Part shown: in pieces, positions 40,092 through 47,557 of the stretch
How the letters are laid out: each line of letters begins with the position of its first letter
Position numbering within the stretch: the first letter of the stretch is position 1
Origin: Spirosoma foliorum
Lineage (GTDB): Bacteria > Bacteroidota > Bacteroidia > Cytophagales > Spirosomataceae
Assembly (NCBI RefSeq): GCF_014117325.1
Contig: NZ_CP059732.1
Span: 6,771,001 to 6,835,000, forward strand
Length of the DNA: 64,000 bases
Direction of reading: 5' to 3'
Notes under the pieces: model-generated
Told to the model about the DNA's origin: nothing
What the model saw: only the letters and a program-made list of their open reading frames with translations
Databases searched by the model: none
Program-made: the position numbers and the translations under genes

Positions 40092-41449
40092 AGGCTATCC
40101 GTTCTCTTTTTATTGCTACACGCTTGTGGTTCGGCTTAATTGCGCTTGTGTTGTTGTTTGTGGCTGCCTACGCTTTTCCAATCCTGTTTTCGCTGGTGAA
40201 AGTAGCCTTTGCTGTTTTTATGGCGATGATTGGGCTGGACTTCTGGTTACTCTTTTTTAGCAAGAGTCAACCGGCCGGGTTAGCTTTCTTTGCCCGTCGC
40301 GAAGTGCCCGAACGCTTGTCGAACGGCGACGAAAATCCGCTTACAATCTACCTCGAAAACCGATACTCATTCCGAACCGATGTAGAGCTTATCGATGAAA
40401 TCCCGTTTCAGTTTCAACGGCGTAATGTACTCTTCCGAGCCCGCTTGAACCCGCGCGAAAACCAGGCAATTCGCTATGAACTTCGCCCCACACGCCGGGG
40501 TGAATACAATTTCGGAGCCGTAAATGTATTTGTGCTATCGCCCTTGGGTTTGCTGAAACGACGGTATCAGTTTGAACAGGGAAAAATGGTGGCGGTTTAT
40601 CCTTCGTTTTTGCAGATGCGCCAATTCGAACTTCTGGCAGCTACCAATCGCCTGAATGAAGTCGGTGTAAAGCGAATCCGACGTATTGGTCATAGTATGG
40701 AGTTTGAACAGGTTCGTCCCTACTCTACTGGCGACGATGTACGAACCATTAACTGGAAAGCGACCTCTCGCCGAAGCGATTCGCAAGGGGCTTCCCTGAT
40801 GATCAATGCTTTTCAGGATGAGCGTTCACAGCCTATTTACTGCCTGATTGACAAAGGTCGCGTCATGCAATCGCCATTTGATGGATTGACACTGCTTGAT
40901 TATGCCATCAATGCCAGTCTGGTTTTAAGCAACATTGCGTTGATCAAGCAAGACCGTGCAGGCGTGTTGACATTCTCCGATCACATCGGCCAGCTATTAC
41001 CTGCCGAGCGCCGAACCGGGCAAATGTTGAAAATTCTGGAGTTGCTTTATCGCCAGAAAACCCGCTTTCTAGAGACGGATTACGAAAGTTTGTATGCCGG
41101 TGTCCGGGCGCACATTCGGCAACGGAGTCTGCTACTGTTATTTACAAATTTTGAAACGATGAGCGGCATGCAACGTCAACTGCCCTACCTCCGTCGATTA
41201 GCCAAAGATCACCTGTTACTGGTAATTTTCTTTGAGAATACGGAGTTACGCGCGCTCATCGATAAGCCAGCCACTGATACCGAACACATCTACATGAAAA
41301 CAATCGGAGAGAAATTCTCTTTCGAGAAAAGGCAGATTGTGAAGGAGTTAGGGCAATACGGTATCCAGACGATATTGACGGCACCACAAAATCTGACAGC
41401 CAATACGGTTAATAAATACCTGGAATTGAAATCCAGGGGTATGATTTAG
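40088..41449 (+). CDS. DUF58 domain-containing protein (MoxR partner)
   Basis: A 453-residue protein. Two membrane helices lie near residues 5-55, followed by a beta-rich segment with LNPRENQAIRYELRPTRRGEY, the conserved DUF58 signature QVRPYSTGDDVRTINWKATS in the form EFEQVRPYSTGDDVRTINWK near residue 210, and a von Willebrand A-like fold to the end (YCLIDKGRVM near residue 255). DUF58 proteins pair with MoxR ATPases and are thought to be targets or adaptors for them in the membrane. It closes the rightward cluster and is coupled to the YhcG gene by a 4-base overlap. Confidence 0.9.
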   Translation: MKAIRSLFIATRLWFGLIALVLLFVAAYAFPILFSLVKVAFAVFMAMIGLDFWLLFFSKSQPAGLAFFARREVPERLSNGDENPLTIYLENRYSFRTDVELIDEIPFQFQRRNVLFRARLNPRENQAIRYELRPTRRGEYNFGAVNVFVLSPLGLLKRRYQFEQGKMVAVYPSFLQMRQFELLAATNRLNEVGVKRIRRIGHSMEFEQVRPYSTGDDVRTINWKATSRRSDSQGASLMINAFQDERSQPIYCLIDKGRVMQSPFDGLTLLDYAINASLVLSNIALIKQDRAGVLTFSDHIGQLLPAERRTGQMLKILELLYRQKTRFLETDYESLYAGVRAHIRQRSLLLLFTNFETMSGMQRQLPYLRRLAKDHLLLVIFFENTELRALIDKPATDTEHIYMKTIGEKFSFEKRQIVKELGQYGIQTILTAPQNLTANTVNKYLELKSRGMI

Positions 41450-41451
41450 TC

Positions 41452-41539
41452 TTTGTCATGCTGACGGAGGAAGCATCTTATAGTATCCTAATGAGTGAAT
41501 AAGGGAATCTTAAGATGCTTCCTCCGTCAGCATGACAAA
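41452..41539. repeat. Perfect 29-bp inverted repeat, GTCATGCTGACGGAGGAAGC family
   Basis: Arms 41452-41480 and 41511-41539 are exact reverse complements around a 30-base centre, and A-runs follow the right arm. It fills the space between convergent genes and could end transcription in both directions. The core word resembles dispersed repeats known from other Bacteroidota genomes (from memory, not searched). Confidence 0.9.
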
Positions 41540-41544
41540 AAATA

Positions 41545-41766
41545 CTAATTATCTCCCAAGCCGCCCTTCACCGATTCATAATTGGACTTAAGACGTCCCA
41601 TTTCTTTGGCTAGAAAGGTTTGCAACTGGCGATTGAACTCTTCCTGTTCGTCACCCGACAAAGAGGCATAAAGATCTTTTAATTCCTGATTGATGGCCGC
41701 TCGTTCGGCATCATCGGCCGCATTGATGGATCGGTAGTGGTATTTTTTAAAATCGTATTGAGTCAT
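41545..41766 (-). CDS. Small hypothetical helical protein
   Basis: A 73-residue, highly charged, probably all-helical protein (MTQYDFKKYHYRSI, DAERAAINQELKDLYASLSG, then QLQTFLAKEMGRLKSNYES). There is no signal peptide, membrane helix or recognised domain. The start at 41766 sits seven bases past the Uma2 gene stop, so the two are almost certainly co-transcribed. A longer frame start would overlap that gene. A role as partner or modulator of the Uma2 protein is possible but unsupported. Confidence 0.6.
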   Translation of the reverse strand: MTQYDFKKYHYRSINAADDAERAAINQELKDLYASLSGDEQEEFNRQLQTFLAKEMGRLKSNYESVKGGLGDN

Positions 41767-41773
41767 GTTGTCG

Positions 41774-42400
41774 CTATACTCCTTCAGGCAAATTGGCAAA
41801 AACCTCTTTTAGAGGTATCTGCAAACCATCAATATTAATTAATTCATCAAGTACGGTATAAGCCGTTTCAGTCCAAACATTTGCCTGTTCGGTACGTCGG
41901 CAAACGATCACTTCACGGTCAAATGGATCAATGAATACAAGCTCCTGTACTGTATCCATTTGTTCATATTTTCGTCGCTTAGCTCCTAAATCATAGTTAA
42001 ATGTTGATTCAGAAAGAATTTCAACGATCATATATGGATTTGTAATAATGGATCGAGATTTTCCTTCAAAAACCGGATTACCCTTTACAACCAGTACATC
42101 GCCATTGTAGTGTCCTTTCCGACCCTCCTTTCGAATACCAGCATTACTGCCAGCGACATAAATTTGTTTACCTGTATAAAACCCTTTTAACAAAAAAATT
42201 AATTGGCTAACTAAAAGCTCGTGGATAAACGTAGCTAATCCTATTATGATAATCTGACCATTATGATACTCAATATTGTAATCAGTTTCCAGTAGAAACT
42301 CCTCAAATTCTTCCCATGATGCTGGTACAGCAACTAGCTTTCCTGTTTCCAGTCCCATCACCTGTTTATCACTCAGCCGTACTTTCTCTAAAGCCTGCAT
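41774..42400 (-). CDS. Uma2 family endonuclease-like protein (DUF820)
   Basis: A 208-residue restriction-endonuclease-fold protein. The fold motif is visible as NGDVLVVKGNPVFEGKSRS (Asp near residue 98) and PYMIVEILSESTFNYDLGAK (Glu near residue 129, then Lys), which is the D-x(n)-E-x-K pattern of Uma2/DUF820. N-terminal ASWEEFEEFLLETDYNIEYH is the usual opening. These genes are abundant in cyanobacteria and Cytophagales, and their biological role is mostly unknown. It is followed seven bases later by a 73-residue protein gene. Confidence 0.85.
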   Translation of the reverse strand: MQALEKVRLSDKQVMGLETGKLVAVPASWEEFEEFLLETDYNIEYHNGQIIIIGLATFIHELLVSQLIFLLKGFYTGKQIYVAGSNAGIRKEGRKGHYNGDVLVVKGNPVFEGKSRSIITNPYMIVEILSESTFNYDLGAKRRKYEQMDTVQELVFIDPFDREVIVCRRTEQANVWTETAYTVLDELINIDGLQIPLKEVFANLPEGV

Positions 42401-42441
42401 AGATTATCCATCTGCTTTTTAGTAAAGATACAATAACCCAT

Positions 42442-42488
42442 AATAAAGCAAAAGGCTCTTCCTAAGTGAAAGAGCCTTTTGCTTTATT
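42442..42488 (-). terminator. Terminator with 19-bp perfect stem after tatC
   Basis: AATAAAGCAAAAGGCTCTT (42442-42460) pairs exactly with 42470-42488 around a nine-base loop. The outer A/T parts supply a T-run in both directions. It lies just past the tatC stop (42496). Confidence 0.85.
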
Positions 42489-42495
42489 ATATAAT

Positions 42496-43356
42496 TTACG
42501 AATTCATCAACTCGCGCTGTGCCTTCAAGCGGGCTTTCTCAATTCGGCCCGACACGATGATACTAACTTCATACAACATGGCTAGCGGCAAGGCAACCAG
42601 AACCTGACTGTAAATATCGGGCGAAGGTGTAATGATACCAGCCACCACCAGAATCACAATCCAGGCATGCTTCCGGTATTCGCGCATGAACTTCGGCGTC
42701 AGGATACCTACTTTCGATAACACGTACGCAATCATCGGCATTTGGAAAATCAACGCACAACCCAACGACAGCGTAACCAGAATACCAATGTAAGAGGTAA
42801 TGTCAAATTGGTTTTTGATATCAGGAGTAATCTGATAATTCGCTAAAAAGTTGATTGCCAACGGCGATACAATGAAATAACCGAAGAAAAGGCCGAGCAA
42901 AAATAGCAGCGACACAAAGAAAACAGCCCCACGGGCGGCTTCCTTTTCAACATTACGTAAACCGGGCTTGATAAACCGCCATAATTCCCAGAAAGCATAG
43001 GGAAATGCAAAACATAAGCCGATAATGGCCGATGAGGTCAACGCCATCGTGAACTGATCGGAAACGCCCAACGCCTGAAGTTCAAAATTGAGCTTTGTAA
43101 CGCATAGGTCTGTATAGCCAGAAATTTCTGACAGTTTACACATCATGCGATACGTCCAAAAATCAGGATTTTTGGGACCCATAATCACGATCCGGAATAT
43201 ATCTTCGATATAGACGAATGCAATCAGGGCGAACACAAAAATAGACCCAACGGCGCGGATGATGTGCCAGCGGAGTTCTTCCAGATGATCCAAAAAGGAC
43301 ATTTCCTTGCCTTCTTCAGATTCTATCTCTTCGTCAGTCAGTTGGTCGAGTGGCAT
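42496..43356 (-). CDS. tatC: Sec-independent protein translocase subunit TatC
   Basis: The receptor subunit of the twin-arginine translocase, which binds RR signal peptides and exports folded proteins. It has 286 residues with six membrane helices. The N-terminus has the diagnostic EMSFLDHLEELRWHIIRAVG (family MSFxxHLxELRxRL) near residue 18, and KEAARGAVFFVSLLFLLGLF and RKHAWIVILVVAGIITPSPD lie near residues 138 and 228. An insertion near residues 58-80 carries two cysteines, as in other Bacteroidota. tatA/B are not in the window. A substrate candidate is the RR-leader dehydrogenase subunit at 29.2-29.8 kb. Confidence 0.95.
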   Translation of the reverse strand: MPLDQLTDEEIESEEGKEMSFLDHLEELRWHIIRAVGSIFVFALIAFVYIEDIFRIVIMGPKNPDFWTYRMMCKLSEISGYTDLCVTKLNFELQALGVSDQFTMALTSSAIIGLCFAFPYAFWELWRFIKPGLRNVEKEAARGAVFFVSLLFLLGLFFGYFIVSPLAINFLANYQITPDIKNQFDITSYIGILVTLSLGCALIFQMPMIAYVLSKVGILTPKFMREYRKHAWIVILVVAGIITPSPDIYSQVLVALPLAMLYEVSIIVSGRIEKARLKAQRELMNS

Positions 43357-43365
43357 TGTATTGTT

Positions 43366-43474
43366 TTAATTGCGAATGATAGAATGAGTGAATGATAGAA
43401 TAAATAGATAGCGAATGGTATTACTCACCACTGCGGCAGACCATTCATTATATCATTCACTCATTCACAATTAA
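43366..43474. repeat. Imperfect inverted repeat between tatC and glyA
   Basis: Paired blocks: 43366-43379 with 43461-43474 (13 of 14), 43386-43397 with 43451-43462 (12 of 12), and 43414-43419 with 43441-43446. The words are GAATGATAGAATGAGTG type. The right arm reaches into the last codon and stop of glyA. Confidence 0.75.
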
Positions 43475-44763
43475 CTTTTATAGAGCGGAAACGCTTTCAT
43501 CCACTCGTTAATTTCTTCTTTAACGGTCGAGAGTACGCTTTCGTTGTCGTGATTCATCAGCACCTTGTCGATATATACGACAATTCGTTCCATGTCCGAT
43601 TCTTTCAGGCCACGAGTCGTCATAGCGGCCGTTCCAACGCGCATACCCGAAGTTACCATCGGCGATTTATCGTCAAACGGAACCATGTTTTTATTGATCG
43701 TGATATCTGCCTTAATAAGCGTATTTTCGGCCAATTTACCCGTCAAACCTTTCGAACGCAGGTCAATCAACATCAGGTGGTTATCCGTACCACCCGAAAT
43801 GATTTTGTAGCCCAGATTCAGGAATGAATTGGCCATGGCTTGTGCGTTAGCTTTTACCTGAACAGCGTAATCGTAGAAATCGTCGCTTAACGCTTCGCCA
43901 AACGCAACTGCTTTTGCAGCAATAATGTGCTCCAATGGACCACCCTGCGTTCCAGGGAATACACCTGAATCCAGCAGTGAGGACATCAAACGCGTTTCAC
44001 CTTTTGGAGTTTTAATACCGTATGGGTTCTCGAAATCATTCCGCATCATGATAATGCCGCCCCGTGTACCGCGCAGCGTTTTGTGCGTAGTCGTTGTCAC
44101 GATATGCGCATGCGCTAATGGATCATTCAATAAACCTTTAGCGATCAGACCTGCTGGGTGGGATACGTCCGCTAATAAAAGAGCACCTACTTCATCGGCA
44201 ATAGCGCGAAGCCGGGCATAATCCCAATCGCGGCTATAAGCCGAAGCTCCACAGATAAGTACTTTAGGCCGTTCGCGTTTAGCGGTTTCTTCAACAACAT
44301 CGTAATTGATAACGCCTGTTTCCTGCTCAACACCGTAGAATGTCGGACGGAAATATTTACCCGAAATATTGACCGGCGAACCGTGCGTTAAGTGACCACC
44401 ATGCGACAGGTTAAATCCCAGAATGGTATCGCCAGGTTGCAAACAAGCCAGGAATACCGCCGTGTTCGCATTGGCACCAGAGTGTGGCTGAACGTTAACC
44501 CAGGTAGCCCCAAAGAGTTCTTTTGCCCGGTTGATCGCGATTTGCTCAACCTGATCAACTACTTCACAGCCACCATAATACCGTTTGCCAGGTAGTCCTT
44601 CAGCATATTTATTAGTCAGAACACTTCCAGCGGCTTCCATCACGGCAGGCGACACAAAATTTTCGGAAGCGATCAATTCAATACCCGACTCCTGCCGGTG
44701 TTGTTCTTTAGCAATCAGGTCGAACACCTGCGAATCGCGGGTGGTATTGGTGACGGTCGTCAT
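43471..44763 (-). CDS. glyA: Serine hydroxymethyltransferase
   Basis: A PLP enzyme that interconverts serine and glycine and loads tetrahydrofolate with one-carbon units. It has 430 residues, near the usual 415-430. The N-terminus shows [20 protein letters not shown] and [21 protein letters not shown] (substrate and PLP contacts). [11 protein letters not shown] lies near residue 98. The PLP lysine is in [15 protein letters not shown] near residue 229, with THKTLRG as the hallmark, and the Asp of [11 protein letters not shown] near residue 197 pairs with the PLP nitrogen. The C-terminal region has a Bacteroidota-type extension. It is the last gene before tatC in the leftward direction. Confidence 0.97.
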   Translation of the reverse strand: MTTVTNTTRDSQVFDLIAKEQHRQESGIELIASENFVSPAVMEAAGSVLTNKYAEGLPGKRYYGGCEVVDQVEQIAINRAKELFGATWVNVQPHSGANANTAVFLACLQPGDTILGFNLSHGGHLTHGSPVNISGKYFRPTFYGVEQETGVINYDVVEETAKRERPKVLICGASAYSRDWDYARLRAIADEVGALLLADVSHPAGLIAKGLLNDPLAHAHIVTTTTHKTLRGTRGGIIMMRNDFENPYGIKTPKGETRLMSSLLDSGVFPGTQGGPLEHIIAAKAVAFGEALSDDFYDYAVQVKANAQAMANSFLNLGYKIISGGTDNHLMLIDLRSKGLTGKLAENTLIKADITINKNMVPFDDKSPMVTSGMRVGTAAMTTRGLKESDMERIVVYIDKVLMNHDNESVLSTVKEEINEWMKAFPLYKS

Positions 44764-45068
44764 CAGTATGAACGGTTTATTTGATTGATTGTCTGTTTGG
44801 TTAATAAAACCTTAGCCAACAAACGGGCAGAAAACCAAACATCTATTTCAGAACAAAGGTACGGCAGAAAACGGTAGAATAGACTGTCGATGTTCAGGAC
44901 AATGCCGACAAAATCCAGGTCCTGCGTCGCACAGTTTACCGATATCGAATTTCATTGGTCATTAAACCTTTGCAAAGCAGGTTTATCTTAAAGAAAAGGC
45001 ACATACCGACAACATTATTTATCGGTTTGAGTTGAAAGATGTGCTTCAGTAAACTTACTAGTAACGAT
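44764..45068. promoter_or_regulatory. Divergent intergenic region glyA / lipoprotein
   Basis: The 305-bp space holds one candidate leftward -7 box, TACCTTTG (44854-44861), 91 bp before the glyA ATG, without a good TTG 19 bp upstream. A 10-bp palindrome CTTTGCAAAG lies at 44968-44977, inside the wider partial symmetry AACCTTTGCAAAGCAGGTT, and could be an operator. No glycine riboswitch, tRNA or small ORF was recognised. Confidence 0.35.
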
Positions 45069-45380
45069 ATGAAAACTATGAAAAATCGATCGAAAGTATG
45101 GGTGCTGGCGGCATTGCTGTTGCCCGCTCTTATGTCAGGTTGTGCTACTACAGCAACAACTACCGTACAGGGTCCTCCACCCGCTCGTGTTGAAGTAATT
45201 CCTGCCGCACCATCGGCTCGACATATCTGGATTCCTGGCCATTACGTACGCAGAGGTCGTAATTATGTATGGGTTAATGGATTTTATAAAGTAGCTCCCC
45301 CTCGTTACAATGCCTGGGCAGCTGGACACTGGCAGCAAACCCGCCGAGGCCCCGTTTGGGTTGAAGGCCACTGGCGATAA
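45069..45380 (+). CDS. YXWGXW-type repeat lipoprotein
   Basis: A 103-residue lipoprotein. A signal peptide with a lipobox (LLPALMSGC, Cys near residue 24) is followed by a short Thr-rich linker. The mature part repeats aromatic-glycine motifs of the kind HIWIPGHYVRRGRNYVWVNG, AWAAGHWQQ and GPVWVEGHW, the YXWGXW-repeat pattern, in which each W-x-x-G-[HF]-[YW] unit probably forms a beta-hairpin. Such small lipoproteins are widespread but of unknown role. The start at 45069 is set by the signal peptide. An earlier ATG at 45039 would add ten residues. Confidence 0.8.
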   Translation: MKTMKNRSKVWVLAALLLPALMSGCATTATTTVQGPPPARVEVIPAAPSARHIWIPGHYVRRGRNYVWVNGFYKVAPPRYNAWAAGHWQQTRRGPVWVEGHWR

Positions 45381-45383
45381 TTG

Positions 45384-45453
45384 ATCGAACGCTGATTTTT
45401 AGGATTGATATGATGACACAAGATCATTTTAATCCTAAAAATCAGCGTTCGAT
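45384..45453. repeat. Perfect 23-bp inverted repeat between convergent genes
   Basis: Arms 45384-45406 (ATCGAACGCTGATTTTTAGG first 20 bases) and 45431-45453 are exact reverse complements around 24 bases. The repeat lies between the lipoprotein stop (45380) and the araC-type gene stop (45455), filling the gap. Confidence 0.9.
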
Positions 45454-45454
45454 T

Positions 45455-46324
45455 TCATTTCCCCTTCGCCACAGCTTGATATTGAAAGGGCGTCATGCCC
45501 GTGTTGAGTTTGAACTGTCGGTGAAAATGGGAACTGTTATTATAACCGCACTCCAGGCCAATCTGCCCAATACTAATATCGACATTCATTAACAGTTTGC
45601 GGGCATGACCAATCCGAAGTTCGTTGAGATATTCGACAAACGTTTTTCGGGTGCGATTTTTGAAATAGCGGCAAAAAGCGGCCGGAGCCATCCCCGCTAC
45701 TGATGCGATCTGTTCAATACGAATTTCTTCCCGAAAATTGAGCAGCATAAACTCCAGTACTCGCTTCATCCGCTCGGTTTCAGCGGCACCGGGAGCCAGT
45801 TGATAGCTGTCGCTGGCCAATAGCTGGGCTTCCTGATCTGCAGCTAGTTGGTTTAAAATAGCCAGCAAACTTAACATCTGCGTCAATCCGGTTTGTTCAG
45901 TCAACTGCACCATCAACAAAGCTACTGACTGGCTACTAGCCGGACTAAAATGCAGACCATAACGCGCCCGGTGAAGTAATTGACGTACAGCCTCTGCTTC
46001 GGGCATAGCTGCCAGCAATCGCTCATCAAAAGCAGCGGGAAACTGTACCACCACCGACTCTGCTCGTAAATCTGGCTTATTTTGGTAAAACTCCTCATCA
46101 TTTCGCCAGAAATGTGGCAAATCTGGCCCAAGCAACACAAGATCGCCCGCCTGAAAGGACTCAACATGGTCGCCCACAAAACGCCGGCCATAGCCGCTAA
46201 TAATATACGTCAACTCGTATTCGGGATGGTAATGCCAAGGCGCATCGAAGTATGGCAACTGAAATCGCCTGATTAGTGCCGAGCTCTGCTCACTAATCAT
46301 TACTTTTTCGAAAAGTGCTTTCAC
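45455..46324 (-). CDS. AraC family transcriptional regulator with cupin sensor
   Basis: A 289-residue DNA-binding regulator. The N-terminal cupin (residues 15-150) has the metal-site-like APWHYHPEYELTYIISGYG and LLGPDLPHFW blocks and probably senses a small ligand. The C-terminal AraC domain has two helix-turn-helix motifs: RIEQIASVAGMAPAAFCRYF near residue 190 and DISIGQIGLECGYNNSSHFH near residue 240, followed by the terminal signature RQFKLNTGMTPFQYQ. It is divergent from a PhyH dioxygenase gene, the usual placing of a regulator and its target, so control of that gene is inferred. Confidence 0.9.
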   Translation of the reverse strand: MKALFEKVMISEQSSALIRRFQLPYFDAPWHYHPEYELTYIISGYGRRFVGDHVESFQAGDLVLLGPDLPHFWRNDEEFYQNKPDLRAESVVVQFPAAFDERLLAAMPEAEAVRQLLHRARYGLHFSPASSQSVALLMVQLTEQTGLTQMLSLLAILNQLAADQEAQLLASDSYQLAPGAAETERMKRVLEFMLLNFREEIRIEQIASVAGMAPAAFCRYFKNRTRKTFVEYLNELRIGHARKLLMNVDISIGQIGLECGYNNSSHFHRQFKLNTGMTPFQYQAVAKGK

Positions 46325-46373
46325 TGAGTGCGCTATTTTAACCTACTTATTCCTTATATAACGAATACAGAAT

Positions 46374-46381
46374 CAAAATTA
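46374..46381 (-). promoter_or_regulatory. Candidate -7 box for the araC-type gene
   Basis: The leftward strand reads TAATTTTG, matching TAnnTTTG, about 50 bp before the regulator ATG. No TTG at the 19-base spacing, so support is partial. Confidence 0.3.
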
Positions 46382-46428
46382 GACACAAATCTGCAAAAAC
46401 TCTATTCTAATCGTGTAATAATACCAGG

Positions 46429-46436
46429 TAGCTTTG
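46429..46436 (+). promoter_or_regulatory. Candidate -7 box for the phyH-type gene
   Basis: TAGCTTTG matches TAnnTTTG. The -33 TTG is absent at the 19-base spacing, as often seen in promoters that need an activator; the divergent AraC protein is an obvious candidate. Confidence 0.38.
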
Positions 46437-46480
46437 TGGTGTTAGACTATTCCTAAACCTACTCTATCGAACGGGCAATT

Positions 46481-46521
46481 GCACGAAGCTGTATACATGT
46501 TATGCCGATACAGCTTTGTGC
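46481..46521 (+). promoter_or_regulatory. Leader hairpin upstream of the phyH-type gene
   Basis: GCACGAAGCTGTAT (46481-46494) pairs with 46508-46521 at 13 of 14 positions around a 13-base loop. It ends 36 bp before the ATG, inside the predicted 5' leader. It may be a regulator binding site at the DNA level or an RNA element. Confidence 0.5.
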
Positions 46522-46557
46522 GAGAGCCCTTTTATATCACACACTACTCATCAATCA

Positions 46558-47391
46558 ATGGAAGCTACGATCGATAAAGAAACTCTACTCAACGAACTGG
46601 ACGCCTATTATACAGTTAGTCCCGAAGCCATCGATTTCTATCGTCAACATGGCTATGTAAAACTCAAGCATGTCCTGAGTCCAGACGCGCTGGCCTATTA
46701 CGGCGATATTATTACGGATCTGGTTTTTCGACTCAATACGCTCATCAAACCAATGGAGGAGCGCACCACCTATGAGCGGGCGTTTTTGCAGATCATGAAT
46801 CTCTGGCGAGAAGATGAGCAAGCGAAAGAGTTCGTTTTCTCGAAGCGACTAGCCAAAATCGCAGCCGACCTAATGGGGGGTGAAGGTGTAAGATTATATC
46901 ACGATCAGGCTTTATACAAAGAACCTTCAGGTGGCATTACCCCCTGGCACGCCGACCAGTTTTACTGGCCGCTTGCTTCGCCGAACACAGTTACCGTCTG
47001 GATTCCGTTGCAGGATACACCGATGGAAATGGGACCTCTTGCCTTTGCCGAAGGAAGCCAGCATGTTGAAATTGGCCGCGATATTGAAATCAGTGATGAC
47101 AGTGAAAAAATCCTATCTGATACTTTACAAAAATTAAATTTCAACGTTCACGATACGCCATTTGAGTTAGGCGAAGTGAGTTATCATGCGGGTTGGACAT
47201 TCCACCGCGCCGGGCCTAATGTATCCGATCGTCCACGCAAGGTGATGACCATGATTTATATGGATAAAGATCAGGTTGTGATGCAGCCTCGCAATGAATA
47301 TCAGGTTGCTGATCATGCCACCTGGCTCAATAATGCGCCCGTTGGAACTAATCCGCAAAGCGAGATAAATCCAGTTTTGTTTAGTTATTAG
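46558..47391 (+). CDS. Phytanoyl-CoA dioxygenase (PhyH) family protein
   Basis: A 277-residue Fe(II)/2-oxoglutarate oxygenase, likely hydroxylating a small molecule. The N-terminus EAIDFYRQHGYVKLKHVLSP is typical of PhyH. The iron ligands are His and Asp of TPWHADQFYWP near residue 131 and His of GWTFHRAGPNVSDRPRKVM near residue 222, with the Arg of RPRK binding 2-oxoglutarate. The substrate is unknown; bacterial relatives act on ectoine, phosphonates and secondary metabolites. The start at 46558 gives the family-like N-terminus. The earlier ATG at 46516 would encode the leader hairpin region. Confidence 0.87.
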   Translation: MEATIDKETLLNELDAYYTVSPEAIDFYRQHGYVKLKHVLSPDALAYYGDIITDLVFRLNTLIKPMEERTTYERAFLQIMNLWREDEQAKEFVFSKRLAKIAADLMGGEGVRLYHDQALYKEPSGGITPWHADQFYWPLASPNTVTVWIPLQDTPMEMGPLAFAEGSQHVEIGRDIEISDDSEKILSDTLQKLNFNVHDTPFELGEVSYHAGWTFHRAGPNVSDRPRKVMTMIYMDKDQVVMQPRNEYQVADHATWLNNAPVGTNPQSEINPVLFSY

Positions 47392-47409
47392 TCATCAGTT
47401 ACTAGCAAT

Positions 47410-47486
47410 TAGTCGCCAATCGATAGTCTGGAATAGGCAAGCATTTTCAGGAATGCAGTCTATTACAAACTACCGATTGGCGACTA
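47410..47486. repeat. 13-bp inverted repeat upstream of dsbD
   Basis: TAGTCGCCAATCG (47410-47422) and 47474-47486 are exact reverse complements, with a weaker hairpin of GCATTTTCAGGAATGC between them. It lies in the 166-bp space between the PhyH gene and the dsbD start at 47558. Confidence 0.65.
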
Positions 47487-47557
47487 TTATTTTTTTATGG
47501 AAATATTTTTGCTGTATTTCTGTTGTTCCAACAAACCATCAACTTACCCAAAGCGGG

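Noticed and set aside
44764..45068. Glycine riboswitch upstream of glyA
   Set aside because: No paired-aptamer conserved motifs could be recognised in the leftward leader.
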